64,000 bases of DNA, from assembly GCF_003259155.1 (NCBI RefSeq), contig NZ_QGMQ01000006.1:1-64000 (forward strand). Reading direction: 5' to 3'. The notes under the pieces were generated by a model that did no database searches, had not been told where the DNA came from, and saw nothing but the letters and a program-made list of their open reading frames with translations. This DNA comes from Marinimicrobium alkaliphilum (GTDB taxonomy: Bacteria; Pseudomonadota; Gammaproteobacteria; Pseudomonadales; Cellvibrionaceae). Position numbers and translations under genes: made by a program. Below, one piece after another: positions 45,163-53,457 of this stretch; positions within the stretch are counted from its first letter, which is position 1, and every line of letters starts with the position of its first letter.

Positions 45163-47302
45163 CTAATTTGTACCCATACTCATTTTTCGGATACCGTGCG
45201 GACGGCAATACATCTACAAGCTTTTTTAGATTACTTTCTCTTACTGAAACTTCATCCGCTCTCAAGAAATTACCCCGCCGCCTTCGGCCACCACCTACAT
45301 CGTCATCACTCGCAAGTCCCTCTCTCGACACCTCCGCATAGTACGTATAGTAAATCGCCGCGCCTGTAAACTCCACACAGCCAGATAGCGCAGGTTTTCC
45401 TCCCTGAGTTGTCGCACTGAGGTTGAATACCGCGCCCACACCCTCTGACTCGCTGGAGGCGCTGGCGACTGACATGGCCATCCCCACGGTGACTTTGACA
45501 TAGAACACTCTAGTCTCCGCCTGAATTTTGGCCCGCAGTGCAACGGTCAGACTGGCACTACCACCTCCGCTCACTCCGGCATCGGCGTCTTTGCTATTCC
45601 AGGGCTTACCGGCCACTTTGTTCCATTCGAGCTTTCCGGCCAGTTCGCCCGAAATCTCCAGATCTATGCGAACCACAGCCGACGCATCGACCCGTTCATT
45701 GCCTATCCCCTCCTCAGCACGCGCCCGAATATCTTCCAAAAATCGGCTATAACCGGTCGCGGCGAAACGAATAAGCCAGCCGAGAATATCAATCTTTACG
45801 TTGGCCCCCAACAAGGGAGAAAGGCTCAGGGCTACTGTTCCGCCCACATCGATCCGATGACTACGCTGAACTTCTTGTAGCTCCACGCCTCCCGCCAGCT
45901 CAACGCTGGGCCATTTCACATCAAAGTGTGTGAGCCGTTTTCCCTCACCTTCCTCCCGAAAACTGCTTAACCGATCGATCATCGGCTTAACGGTATCGTA
46001 AAGCTCTGGAAAGTAGTCGCGCAGGTCATTGGCGCTAGACGATTCCAGATTCCAATGTTGCGTCCCGATGTTACCCGCGAGCCCTACCCCCAGAGACCAG
46101 CCTGCATTCGTATCCTCAGAACTCTCTCCGTCTGGCGGCGTAAATCCCATCGCGGCCTTGCCTTGCCACTTCCAAGTAGGAAAAGCATGCACGATAGCCT
46201 CAGCGGATTCTATGCCATCGCAGCCCTTTGTTGTGATGGTGTAGCTGTTGTGGCCCAAGGCGCCAAAATTAGGGATCAGGTGATTGCGGATAAAATCCGT
46301 AAAGGTATTGACCTCTTGTGTACTGTCCGGAGGGACAACGCGCAGCTTATAGGGACTTTGTCCGGTTGTGATATCTGTATCCGGACCCCGAATGCTGACC
46401 GCCGGGCAATCCGAGCTCCCCTTACCGCAGTAACCCCCAAAGGCAATGTTGACCTCATCGGCATCGGCGTCATCTTGGGTAAGCACCTGAATGACTTTAT
46501 CGGTACCGTTGACGTTGGGTTCAGCGTGAAGGGCGTCGAGTATATAGCCGCGATCGCCAAAATGGTTGCAGCGCAAGGTGAGTCGATCAAACTCACATAC
46601 CGGTTCGTCGGCAAGCTGGACGGCCTCTACTTCGACACCCGGAATTTGCGTGTGAGCCAAGGCGGGGCTTACGGGCTCTGCCAGCGCATCCAGCATCGCA
46701 TCTCCTTTTGCTGGTGGGGCTGCAGGTATTACAGACTGCTCGGCAACCACCAGATTGCCCTCAAGCAACTCCCTTGCAATGGACCGCCTTGGCTGGGCGG
46801 GGCTCCAATGGTTACGCCCGGCCAATTGGCTCATAGCCTTGAGTTGCGCAGGTTCGGGGTCCAGCGCCTGTAACAGCGCCATGGCTTCCTCGAACGTATT
46901 GCAAGGCTTAGTACTCGCGCTGGAGGGAATCGCTACCGGTGGCATCACCCTGAGCGCAGTTGTCGCGCCTTGAAGAAACACCGTTTGTAAGCCTAGCCGG
47001 GCCAGCTTGTGTGGGCACGGGACTTTGTAGACACTGAGACGCCTGTGGACAATCAGCGTAGCCACCAGATCGATGGGGTTCCTGTCGTACGGATCAACGG
47101 GAGGGCCACTGTGTACCGAATACAACAACTCAAGCCACTTTGTGGGCGGCACGTCGAACGCCGCCAAAAACTGTCGGGCGTAAACCCTATCATTGAATTC
47201 CAGCGGTTTGGCAGCGGCAGGGACACTGGCATCGTTGGCGGCGACCAGCCGATAATGATCACCGAAGGTATCCCTGGCTTCAATGGTTTGACCGTTCATC
47301 AT
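45146..47302 (-). CDS. Large protein of unknown function at the end of the T6SS operon, candidate effector
   Basis: 718 residues, not recognised. No signal peptide is present. An N-terminal domain of about 110 residues (QFLAAFDVPPTKWLELLYSV) is followed by an Ala/Pro-rich linker (about 165-240). A Cys-containing middle follows (CEFDRLTLRCNHFGDRGYIL; GYCGKGSSDCPAV). A long C-terminal half (about 380-690) of alternating hydrophobic beta segments comes next (WSLGVGLAGNIG, ASLTVALRAKIQAETRVFYV, AIYYTYYAEV), reminiscent of a pore-forming or membrane-inserting fold. It starts 15 bases after the AgmX/TonB-like gene and overlaps the next gene. Alternatives are an envelope component served by the ExbBD motor, or a T6SS cargo effector. 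Confidence 0.6.
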   Translation of the reverse strand: MMNGQTIEARDTFGDHYRLVAANDASVPAAAKPLEFNDRVYARQFLAAFDVPPTKWLELLYSVHSGPPVDPYDRNPIDLVATLIVHRRLSVYKVPCPHKLARLGLQTVFLQGATTALRVMPPVAIPSSASTKPCNTFEEAMALLQALDPEPAQLKAMSQLAGRNHWSPAQPRRSIARELLEGNLVVAEQSVIPAAPPAKGDAMLDALAEPVSPALAHTQIPGVEVEAVQLADEPVCEFDRLTLRCNHFGDRGYILDALHAEPNVNGTDKVIQVLTQDDADADEVNIAFGGYCGKGSSDCPAVSIRGPDTDITTGQSPYKLRVVPPDSTQEVNTFTDFIRNHLIPNFGALGHNSYTITTKGCDGIESAEAIVHAFPTWKWQGKAAMGFTPPDGESSEDTNAGWSLGVGLAGNIGTQHWNLESSSANDLRDYFPELYDTVKPMIDRLSSFREEGEGKRLTHFDVKWPSVELAGGVELQEVQRSHRIDVGGTVALSLSPLLGANVKIDILGWLIRFAATGYSRFLEDIRARAEEGIGNERVDASAVVRIDLEISGELAGKLEWNKVAGKPWNSKDADAGVSGGGSASLTVALRAKIQAETRVFYVKVTVGMAMSVASASSESEGVGAVFNLSATTQGGKPALSGCVEFTGAAIYYTYYAEVSREGLASDDDVGGGRRRRGNFLRADEVSVRESNLKKLVDVLPSARYPKNEYGYKLDEMDY

Positions 47303-47317
47303 CCTTGGTCCTTTTGG

Positions 47318-48280
47318 TTAAGACGGCAAAAATTCTATCGGATAGATAATAGTGATGGTTTCCGCTTGACGTTGTTCAAATCGAAATTGCAACACACGGT
47401 GGCGGATCTGTTGTTCCAGACTCGGGTTGTTGAGCTCGCTCGAGACAACATCAACAGCGGTGACTTCTCCTGTCGGCTCAATGGTGACCTCCAGAACCAG
47501 ACGCCCTTCCAGGCCGGGGTGCTGACGGCGAGCCCTGTTGTACAATGAGTAGAGCGTCCCCCGATTCTGATCGAATACCAGAGACACTTCCTCTTCGCTA
47601 CGACCGGTTTCTGCAAAGCTCGCCCGTCGCACCTCATCACCGCCGCCCTCATCGGCGACCTCCTCGGGACCGCTGACCGCAGCCAGTTCGCGCCGTGCCA
47701 GGCGACTTTCGCCCACAGCGACAGCGGAAACAGGCGCGGGGCCCGCGCTATCCGCTCGGCCAGCCGCAGTCAGCACCTCGGTGCCACTGTAACCGGACGC
47801 TGTTTGCGCGTCGCTCGTTCGGGCGCTCGACTGGGTATCGACCAAAGCGTCGACGTCGGAAGTATCCATCAAGCTGTCCAGTTGTTCGCCCATGGCTAGC
47901 AACCCGGTTTGGGCGGCTCGCTCCCGGGCCTCCTGCTGCGCTTCGGTCAGAGGTGCGGCTTCACGCTCGGGGCGCTCGCGCTCGACCACTGGTCGCGGCT
48001 CAACCACGGGAGGGGGGCGGCGCTCCGGGGGCGGCTCTGCAGGCTCGGGTTCGGGCCTGGGCCGCTCGGTAATGTAGCGTGCGACCCGCTCGGGTATATC
48101 TGCGCGGGTCATCCGTTCTGGCTCGGGCACGTTGATGCCCCTCAGAAGCGCACCCACAAGCAAAGCGGCCGCCACACAGCCAACGACAAGCCAGCGGTAA
48201 GTGCCATCAGCGTTGCGGGCCGGCTGCCATTGGACCGTCAAATCACAGTAGTTGGGCGGAAAGTTCTCTCGCTTAGTCAT
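47318..48280 (-). CDS. AgmX/PglI-type TonB-like periplasmic protein
   Basis: 320 residues from ATG 48280, chosen because it overlaps the ExbD stop by eight bases and has AGGTGG upstream; an ATG 51 bases earlier would lie deep in that gene. One transmembrane helix (about 30-48) is followed by a proline/glutamate-rich, periplasm-spanning segment (about 70-115). The C-terminal domain (about 225-320) has the pattern SLYNRARRQHPGLEGRLVLE...LEQQIRHRVLQFRF typical of the TonB-like AgmX/PglI C-terminal domain. With ExbB and two ExbD genes upstream it completes an energy-transducing complex. In Myxococcus a similar set (AglRQS plus AgmX) powers gliding. Confidence 0.82.
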   Translation of the reverse strand: MTKRENFPPNYCDLTVQWQPARNADGTYRWLVVGCVAAALLVGALLRGINVPEPERMTRADIPERVARYITERPRPEPEPAEPPPERRPPPVVEPRPVVERERPEREAAPLTEAQQEARERAAQTGLLAMGEQLDSLMDTSDVDALVDTQSSARTSDAQTASGYSGTEVLTAAGRADSAGPAPVSAVAVGESRLARRELAAVSGPEEVADEGGGDEVRRASFAETGRSEEEVSLVFDQNRGTLYSLYNRARRQHPGLEGRLVLEVTIEPTGEVTAVDVVSSELNNPSLEQQIRHRVLQFRFEQRQAETITIIYPIEFLPS

Positions 48281-48785
48281 GGCCACCTGCCGCCAACTCT
48301 GAGCGCTCCAAGGATGTCTGATCGGCAGCAAACGCTATACGGCTGTATTCCAGTTCCCGACCAGTCTGAATAACTCGGCGAATAATATCGTAAGGGATGC
48401 TTTGATCGGCAATGACTGTCAGGGTGTCACGTCCTTCGCCCGCGGCCAGTGATCGACGATAGGCCAGTTCTTCACGCAAGGGCGCGAGCGTCTCGCCTTG
48501 AGCCTGGGCAATGTCGGCCAGCGTCATTACTCTGCGGTTCTGCACCAGGACATCATCTTCTGTGAGGATAATGCGCAGGGTTTCTTCCGGAGCGGTTTGC
48601 GATACGCTCGCGGGCAAGGTCAATACTTTCGCGCTTGGCAAGGCTTTCTCTGTCGATGTATTGATCAGCAGAAAGAACACCAAAATGGTGAAGATGTCCA
48701 TCAGGGACACCAGATTGATACCGGGCTTTTTGCGCAGCTGGTTGTAACGGCCCAGGCGCCGCGCCCGAAAACTCGCTGGCTTCAT
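48273..48785 (-). CDS. exbD: ExbD/TolR-type protein, proton-path Asp present
   Basis: 170 residues. A short basic cytoplasmic N-terminus and a single transmembrane helix (about 23-43) carry Asp30 in SLMDIFTILVFFLLI, the position of the essential Asp of ExbD and TolR. A periplasmic domain of about 120 residues follows, with the usual D(T/L)LTVIADQSIPYDIIRRVI segment. The start overlaps the stop of the first ExbD gene (ATGA). It is the likely working ExbD of the cassette. Confidence 0.9.
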   Translation of the reverse strand: MKPASFRARRLGRYNQLRKKPGINLVSLMDIFTILVFFLLINTSTEKALPSAKVLTLPASVSQTAPEETLRIILTEDDVLVQNRRVMTLADIAQAQGETLAPLREELAYRRSLAAGEGRDTLTVIADQSIPYDIIRRVIQTGRELEYSRIAFAADQTSLERSELAAGGHD

Positions 48786-49297
48786 GACTGCCCTCCCTGT
48801 AATTCCTCAGGCGCATCGCCCAGGGAAATATCCGGAAACAGCTCGACGATTTCCAGAGTTCCAACCTGAACTTGCTGCGTACTCGCAACCCGGTCCATTA
48901 CCTGAATCATGGTGTTGTATGAGATACCTGGCTCCAGAAGCAGCGCAATAGCGGTCTCCTCGGGAAAGCGGCCTTTGACTTCTACCAACAGGCTGCGAAG
49001 GGTTCGCCATTGGGCATCGTCGTCGGTACGCGCGATGCGCTGAATCAAACCAACGTTAGCATCACGCAGGTACAGGTGACGTTCCCCCACAATCAGCTGC
49101 AACTGCAGCCGCACCTCTTCATCATCAGCACTCTGCTCGAGGGCATCCAGTGCCGGCAAGTTAAGCTCGAGTACGGTCATCCGTGAAAACACCGTCATTA
49201 TCAGTAGAAAGGGTACCAGGATGACCATCAGGTTCATAAAGGCCGTGATGTTAAGCTCGGCCGCTTCCTGGCTCTGTCTTTTTTTTCGCAAGCGCAT
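48782..49297 (-). CDS. exbD: ExbD/TolR-type protein, proton-path Asp replaced by Asn
   Basis: 171 residues from ATG 49297 (GGGAG nine bases upstream, five bases after the ExbB stop). The layout is ExbD-like: transmembrane helix about 17-38 and a periplasmic domain with LLLEPGISYNTMIQVMDRV. The membrane motif, however, reads NITAFMNLMVILVPFLLI. Asn22 occupies the place of the conserved Asp found in ExbD, TolR and MotB. The substitution was checked in the DNA (codon AAC). It may be a structural, non-proton-conducting partner of the second ExbD. Confidence 0.88.
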   Translation of the reverse strand: MRLRKKRQSQEAAELNITAFMNLMVILVPFLLIMTVFSRMTVLELNLPALDALEQSADDEEVRLQLQLIVGERHLYLRDANVGLIQRIARTDDDAQWRTLRSLLVEVKGRFPEETAIALLLEPGISYNTMIQVMDRVASTQQVQVGTLEIVELFPDISLGDAPEELQGGQS

Positions 49298-49302
49298 TGT
49301 GC

Positions 49303-49920
49303 TTACTCCCGGGTCATCAGGTTCAGGCACTTCACCGCCGAGGTTTCGATGATGTCGACGACCTTGGTCGCTTTGGTGGACAGATACGAGTGCAGAAGCA
49401 ACAAGGGGATGGCGGCGATGAGACCAAACGCCGTGGTGTTCATCGCCAGCGAGATACTTGCCGACAGCATGTCAGCCTTCTCGGAAGGATCAGCCTCGGC
49501 CACTGCGGTGAAGGCGCTGATCAGACCGATGATGGTCCCCAAAAGTCCTAGTAGAGTCGCGACGTTGGCCAGAGTCGCCAGGTAGTGTGTGCGCTGCTCT
49601 ACCTGCGGCATGACTTCCATGACGCCCTCTTCCATCGCCGACTCAATGGCCTCGCGCCGAGCGCCGGGCTCAAACCGGGAAAAGCCGTAGCTGAGTACCC
49701 GCCCGAGTGGATCGTTCATATCGGTGACCTGGCGGGAGGCCCGCTCATAGTCCTGCGCTTTCAGCATGGGTGATATCTTCTGCCAGACACGCTGAACTTT
49801 ACTCTGGGTTCTGCTCAAGTAAAGAAAGCGGTCGATGGTTATCGCCAGACCAAGCGCCATAACGGCGAGGATGGCCCACATAAACAGGCCGCCTGATTGG
49901 AAAAAGCTTACAACGTTCAT
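49303..49920 (-). CDS. exbB: ExbB/TolQ/MotA-family motor protein
   Basis: 205 residues with three transmembrane helices (about 10-30, 113-137 and 155-178) and a cytoplasmic loop between the first and second, the MotA/TolQ/ExbB plan. The family's TLLGLLGTIIGLISAF and AMNTTAFGLIAAIPLLL blocks are clear. It uses the proton gradient together with the two ExbD proteins that follow. It lies downstream of the kinase PpkA and a 66-residue gene in the T6SS transcript, which is an unusual place for such a motor. Confidence 0.93.
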   Translation of the reverse strand: MNVVSFFQSGGLFMWAILAVMALGLAITIDRFLYLSRTQSKVQRVWQKISPMLKAQDYERASRQVTDMNDPLGRVLSYGFSRFEPGARREAIESAMEEGVMEVMPQVEQRTHYLATLANVATLLGLLGTIIGLISAFTAVAEADPSEKADMLSASISLAMNTTAFGLIAAIPLLLLHSYLSTKATKVVDIIETSAVKCLNLMTRE

Positions 49921-49934
49921 ACCTTGCCTCTGGG

Positions 49935-50135
49935 TTAGTCGTCTTTACGACGGGTGATTAAATCAGTGTCCGCCGGGACTGCACGGGATTGGGGCAGCTG
50001 CACACCATTGATGCGGGCATCGAGCTGGTTAAGCAGGTCGCGCCGATAATGACGATAATCGACCGTCGACAACCCGCGCTGGTGGTAATCCAGCACCAAC
50101 TGATGCAACTGCTCAACGGTTTGTTCGGTGGTCAT
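49935..50135 (-). CDS. Small conserved-looking protein between ppkA and exbB
   Basis: 66 residues from ATG 50135, two bases after the ppkA stop and with GGAGG nine bases upstream. The longer upstream frame overlaps ppkA and is discarded. It is soluble, mostly helical and charged (MTTEQTVEQLHQLVLDYHQR... ARINGVQLPQ... RRKDD), with a YRHYRRDLLNQLDARI helix. It is not recognised. Tight spacing on both sides indicates a true operon member, perhaps a regulator or adaptor between the kinase and the ExbB motor. Confidence 0.65.
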   Translation of the reverse strand: MTTEQTVEQLHQLVLDYHQRGLSTVDYRHYRRDLLNQLDARINGVQLPQSRAVPADTDLITRRKDD

Positions 50136-50137
50136 AC

Positions 50138-52660
50138 CTAGCGGCCTCCGTTGTCGGTATTCAGCTCGCGTAGCACGCGAAAGCCGGTCGCGCCGTCGGG
50201 GCGACCGTCGTGCGCCTGGCGCGCATCGAGATGGCAATCTTCCATCGGGGTTTGGTAGTTGCCCCCCAACGCCCAAAGCCGCCCCTCACGGTCCCGCGCC
50301 CATTCGCTGGCGTTACCCAAATGATTGAGTAAACCCCAACGGTTCTGCTGGCCGACACCGACCCGCGCGAGACTGTCGCCGCGCTGGATACCGCGCGAGT
50401 CGAGTCGGCAATTGCGGTTGGAATCGCGCGCGGAACCGCCGGCATCCGCCGCGTGACGCCACTCGCTGGCGCTGGGCAGCCGGTAGTGGTACCCGGTCAC
50501 ATCGCTCAGCCAGGCCAGAAAACGCTCGGCGTCGTGGATCGATATGTCGGTCGCCGGCCAGTCGCGACGGCGACCCGCTATGGGTGTACAGCCGGTGAGT
50601 TCACAATAGCGGTTGTATTCCCCTACGCTCACTTCTTCCTTTCCGATGGCAAACGCCCGACCTCCGGCGGGTGCCGGTATGACCACCAGCGCCGGGCCAG
50701 CGCCCAGCGCAGCAGCCCGGTCACGGCAGCCTGCACGCTGTCCACGTGCGCCCATGCCGGCGAGCGACAAGCCACAAGGGTCGCGCGGCGAAATACTGAT
50801 GGCTGCGATGCGGGCACTGCCCGGGAATATCTGTTGCGCCTGTTGCTTGAACACCTGGGCGCGATCCGAAAAGCTGGTGCCGACAGTTTCAATACAACTC
50901 GCAAGCTCGGTAATAATGCGCGCTTCCTGCTGCTGGTAGCGCGGGCGATCAAGCTCACGTAATTTATCGACGGCGATACGCAAATCGTCCATGTTGAGCT
51001 GTTGACGACAAGCGGTCTGGTCGTCGACGTTGGCCAGCGCCGCATCAAACGCGCGATTGATCGCCGCCTGCTGCTCGCGACGTTGCTGCTGACGCACCGC
51101 CATGGCCTCTGCCGCCGCACGCGCCGTCTCTTGCTCCTGGAGCTCTTCACGCTGACGCTCGGCAACGTTGCGCAGCTGGGCCGAAAGGGCGTCGAGCTCT
51201 TCATGGGCCTGACTGTAACGGTAGGCATTCTTGAGAATATTCTGGGCAGTGTTCAACTCCCCCGCGCCAATGCGCTCAGTGACGGCTTCCAGGTACAAGT
51301 GGTAGATGGTCTCCCGCTGGACACTGAACCAGGGGTCGTCGTCGCCCAGCGTATCGCGCAGCTCGGAATAGGTATCCCACAGGGTCGCTTCCCAGGCAGC
51401 GCTGAAGGTGCCTGCCGCAATCAGGTCAGTCAGAACCTCCTGGCGCATTTCCAGGCGCAACGCCTGCTCGATCTCCGAGCGCACTTCCTGCTCCGAGAAC
51501 TGAGGCCAGAGTTCGTCCTGATATTGGTATGCCGCAACCGCCATGGAGGTGGTAACCACCAGCGTACCGACAACGTACTTCAGTTTGGCGACCGGGCGCA
51601 CGCTGAACTGGCGCCAGAACTCAGCCACGGAGGCCATCCGTTGTTCGCGCCGGAATGCCAGGCAACTCTCGATGGCACGCCATTGGTGCTTGGGCAGCCC
51701 CGGTATGCGTTTCACTTTCATCTTGTCGCGACAGGCCTGGTCGGCATGGGCGCGTTTAAATGGGTGTTCTCCAGCAAACAGCTCGTACGCAATACAGCCC
51801 AGCGCATAGATGTCGTCGCGCGCGTCCGGCGGCGCCCCTTCAAGCATTTCCAGGCTGGCGTACGCGGGCGTAAGCGCTCCCAGGCTCCCCGCGTCAAACA
51901 CGGTCTTATCGTCCGTGCTTTCATCGGTACGCTCAGCTTTGGCCACGGCGCGCGCGATGCCAAAATCAAATACCTTGGGCGTTCCCCGATGGGTCACAAA
52001 GATGTTGCCAGGCTTAAGATCCGAATGAATGATGTTTTCGGCGTGGGCATAGACCAACGCCGAGCAGATTCCCTCCAGAATGGAGCAGCATTCCTCTTCC
52101 GATAAGCCGATACCGCGATACTGATCCAGCAGCTTGTCGAGGGGTTTACCGTCGAGAAACTCCATGGTCATAAACACGGTATCACCGTCGCGATCAAAAT
52201 CGTGCACATTCACGATATTGGGATGGGCAATACGTTGGGTTTTCCGAGACTCCCGCTGCAGCGCGATAAACGCCTCCGGGTGACTCTTGAACTCGTCGCT
52301 AAGCACTTTGATGGCAACGTAGGGATCGCTGTCCTGGGCTTCGATTTTCAGACTGTCTTTGGCCTTGTAGACCACACCCATGCCGCCTGCGCCAAGCACA
52401 TCTTGCAAAATAAAGCGGCTTTTCAGTCGTCCGGCAGGTGCGGCGGGTGCACCTGTCTGCTGGTGGGCAGGGACATCGGGATTGATCTGGGTGCGGTCGA
52501 CCGGTGTTACCGGTGGAATGGTAACGATTTTTTTCGCCGGCGGCGCGAATCGGGTTTGGTCATCACCACCGGTGCGCGCGACAAATACCGTGGCATCAGC
52601 AGCCACCTTGTCATCCCTGCGCTGAATACGGGTACGCTGTTCCTTATCCTGCTCTGTCAT
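50138..52660 (-). CDS. ppkA: T6SS serine/threonine kinase PpkA with SUMF1-like C-terminal domain
   Basis: 840-residue membrane kinase of the threonine-phosphorylation switch, which activates the T6SS by phosphorylating the FHA protein. A disordered N-terminus (1-80) precedes the kinase domain (about 83-345). It has the glycine loop GAGGMGVVY, K118, the catalytic loop HSDLKPGN (212-219, Ser in place of the Arg of HRD) and DFG at 232-234. A transmembrane helix (about 355-375) leads to a periplasmic coiled coil (about 390-600). A formylglycine-generating-enzyme-like (SUMF1) domain follows (about 650-835; EVSVGEYNRYCELTG, YRLPSASEWRHAA, ATGFRVLREL). The outer part probably senses envelope cues. 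Confidence 0.92.
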   Translation of the reverse strand: MTEQDKEQRTRIQRRDDKVAADATVFVARTGGDDQTRFAPPAKKIVTIPPVTPVDRTQINPDVPAHQQTGAPAAPAGRLKSRFILQDVLGAGGMGVVYKAKDSLKIEAQDSDPYVAIKVLSDEFKSHPEAFIALQRESRKTQRIAHPNIVNVHDFDRDGDTVFMTMEFLDGKPLDKLLDQYRGIGLSEEECCSILEGICSALVYAHAENIIHSDLKPGNIFVTHRGTPKVFDFGIARAVAKAERTDESTDDKTVFDAGSLGALTPAYASLEMLEGAPPDARDDIYALGCIAYELFAGEHPFKRAHADQACRDKMKVKRIPGLPKHQWRAIESCLAFRREQRMASVAEFWRQFSVRPVAKLKYVVGTLVVTTSMAVAAYQYQDELWPQFSEQEVRSEIEQALRLEMRQEVLTDLIAAGTFSAAWEATLWDTYSELRDTLGDDDPWFSVQRETIYHLYLEAVTERIGAGELNTAQNILKNAYRYSQAHEELDALSAQLRNVAERQREELQEQETARAAAEAMAVRQQQRREQQAAINRAFDAALANVDDQTACRQQLNMDDLRIAVDKLRELDRPRYQQQEARIITELASCIETVGTSFSDRAQVFKQQAQQIFPGSARIAAISISPRDPCGLSLAGMGARGQRAGCRDRAAALGAGPALVVIPAPAGGRAFAIGKEEVSVGEYNRYCELTGCTPIAGRRRDWPATDISIHDAERFLAWLSDVTGYHYRLPSASEWRHAADAGGSARDSNRNCRLDSRGIQRGDSLARVGVGQQNRWGLLNHLGNASEWARDREGRLWALGGNYQTPMEDCHLDARQAHDGRPDGATGFRVLRELNTDNGGR

Positions 52661-52669
52661 AGCCTTCCA

Positions 52670-53446
52670 TTAGCTCTGTTGAGTCTCCTGACGGACGATA
52701 GCCCCAGGGATGCCTTTGGTCACCACGGCAGTTACATTGTCAGGCGCGCCCGCCTGCATGGCCGCCGCCATTAGTGCTTCCACACTCTGCGCCGGTTCGC
52801 GGCATTCGAGCCTATCGGCAATGGCTTCATCGCTGAGAACACCGTGCAGCCCATCGCTGCACAGCAAGTACATATCGCCGAGTTGAACGTCGAAAACCCG
52901 AAGGTCTAGCAGTAGGTTTTCTTCCACGCCTACCGCGCGGGTAATCACATTACTGCACTGATGGGTGCGCGCCTCTTCGGCCGATATCAGGCCCATCGTC
53001 ACCATATCCTCGACCTGACTATGATCGCGGGAAATACGCGTCAAGGTCTGGCGCCGGTATCGATACAAACGTGAGTCTCCTGCCCATAAGCACACCCCAA
53101 CACGCCCGCAAATAATCAGGTCCACCAGGGTGCTGCCAATGGTCGCACCGCCCAGGTTCTGGCGGGCATAGCGTTGCAAGGAACCGTTCACCCCGAGCAA
53201 GCAATCTTCAATACAGTCAACCGCGCCGGCTAACTCGTTGGGGACTGCCAGGCGCGCGAGCGCCGAAACGATCTCCTGACTGGCCACATCTCCCACCGCG
53301 TGTCCACCCATGCCATCGGCCACCGCCCAATGGTTGCAGGCGCCGCGCGACAGGTACGCATCTTCATTATGCTCGCGCACGGCGCCCGGGTGTGTTGCCG
53401 CGTGACTTTCCCAATAGATGGGACGACGATAGGTAGTGTCCTGCAC
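52670..53446 (-). CDS. pppA: T6SS PP2C-type phosphatase PppA
   Basis: Mn-dependent Ser/Thr phosphatase that reverses PpkA phosphorylation of the FHA protein. It carries the PP2C motifs REHNEDAYL, VADGMGGH, LWAGDSRLYRYR, CSDGLHGVLSD and DNVTAVV. The frame is open far into tagF. GTG 53446 (VQDTTYRRPIYW), with an AGGGG upstream and just past the tagF stop, gives 258 residues and is the preferred start; an earlier ATG at 53494 would overlap tagF by 37 bases. It precedes ppkA by nine bases. Confidence 0.88.
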   Translation of the reverse strand: MQDTTYRRPIYWESHAATHPGAVREHNEDAYLSRGACNHWAVADGMGGHAVGDVASQEIVSALARLAVPNELAGAVDCIEDCLLGVNGSLQRYARQNLGGATIGSTLVDLIICGRVGVCLWAGDSRLYRYRRQTLTRISRDHSQVEDMVTMGLISAEEARTHQCSNVITRAVGVEENLLLDLRVFDVQLGDMYLLCSDGLHGVLSDEAIADRLECREPAQSVEALMAAAMQAGAPDNVTAVVTKGIPGAIVRQETQQS

Positions 53447-53457
53447 GGTTCGCGCCC

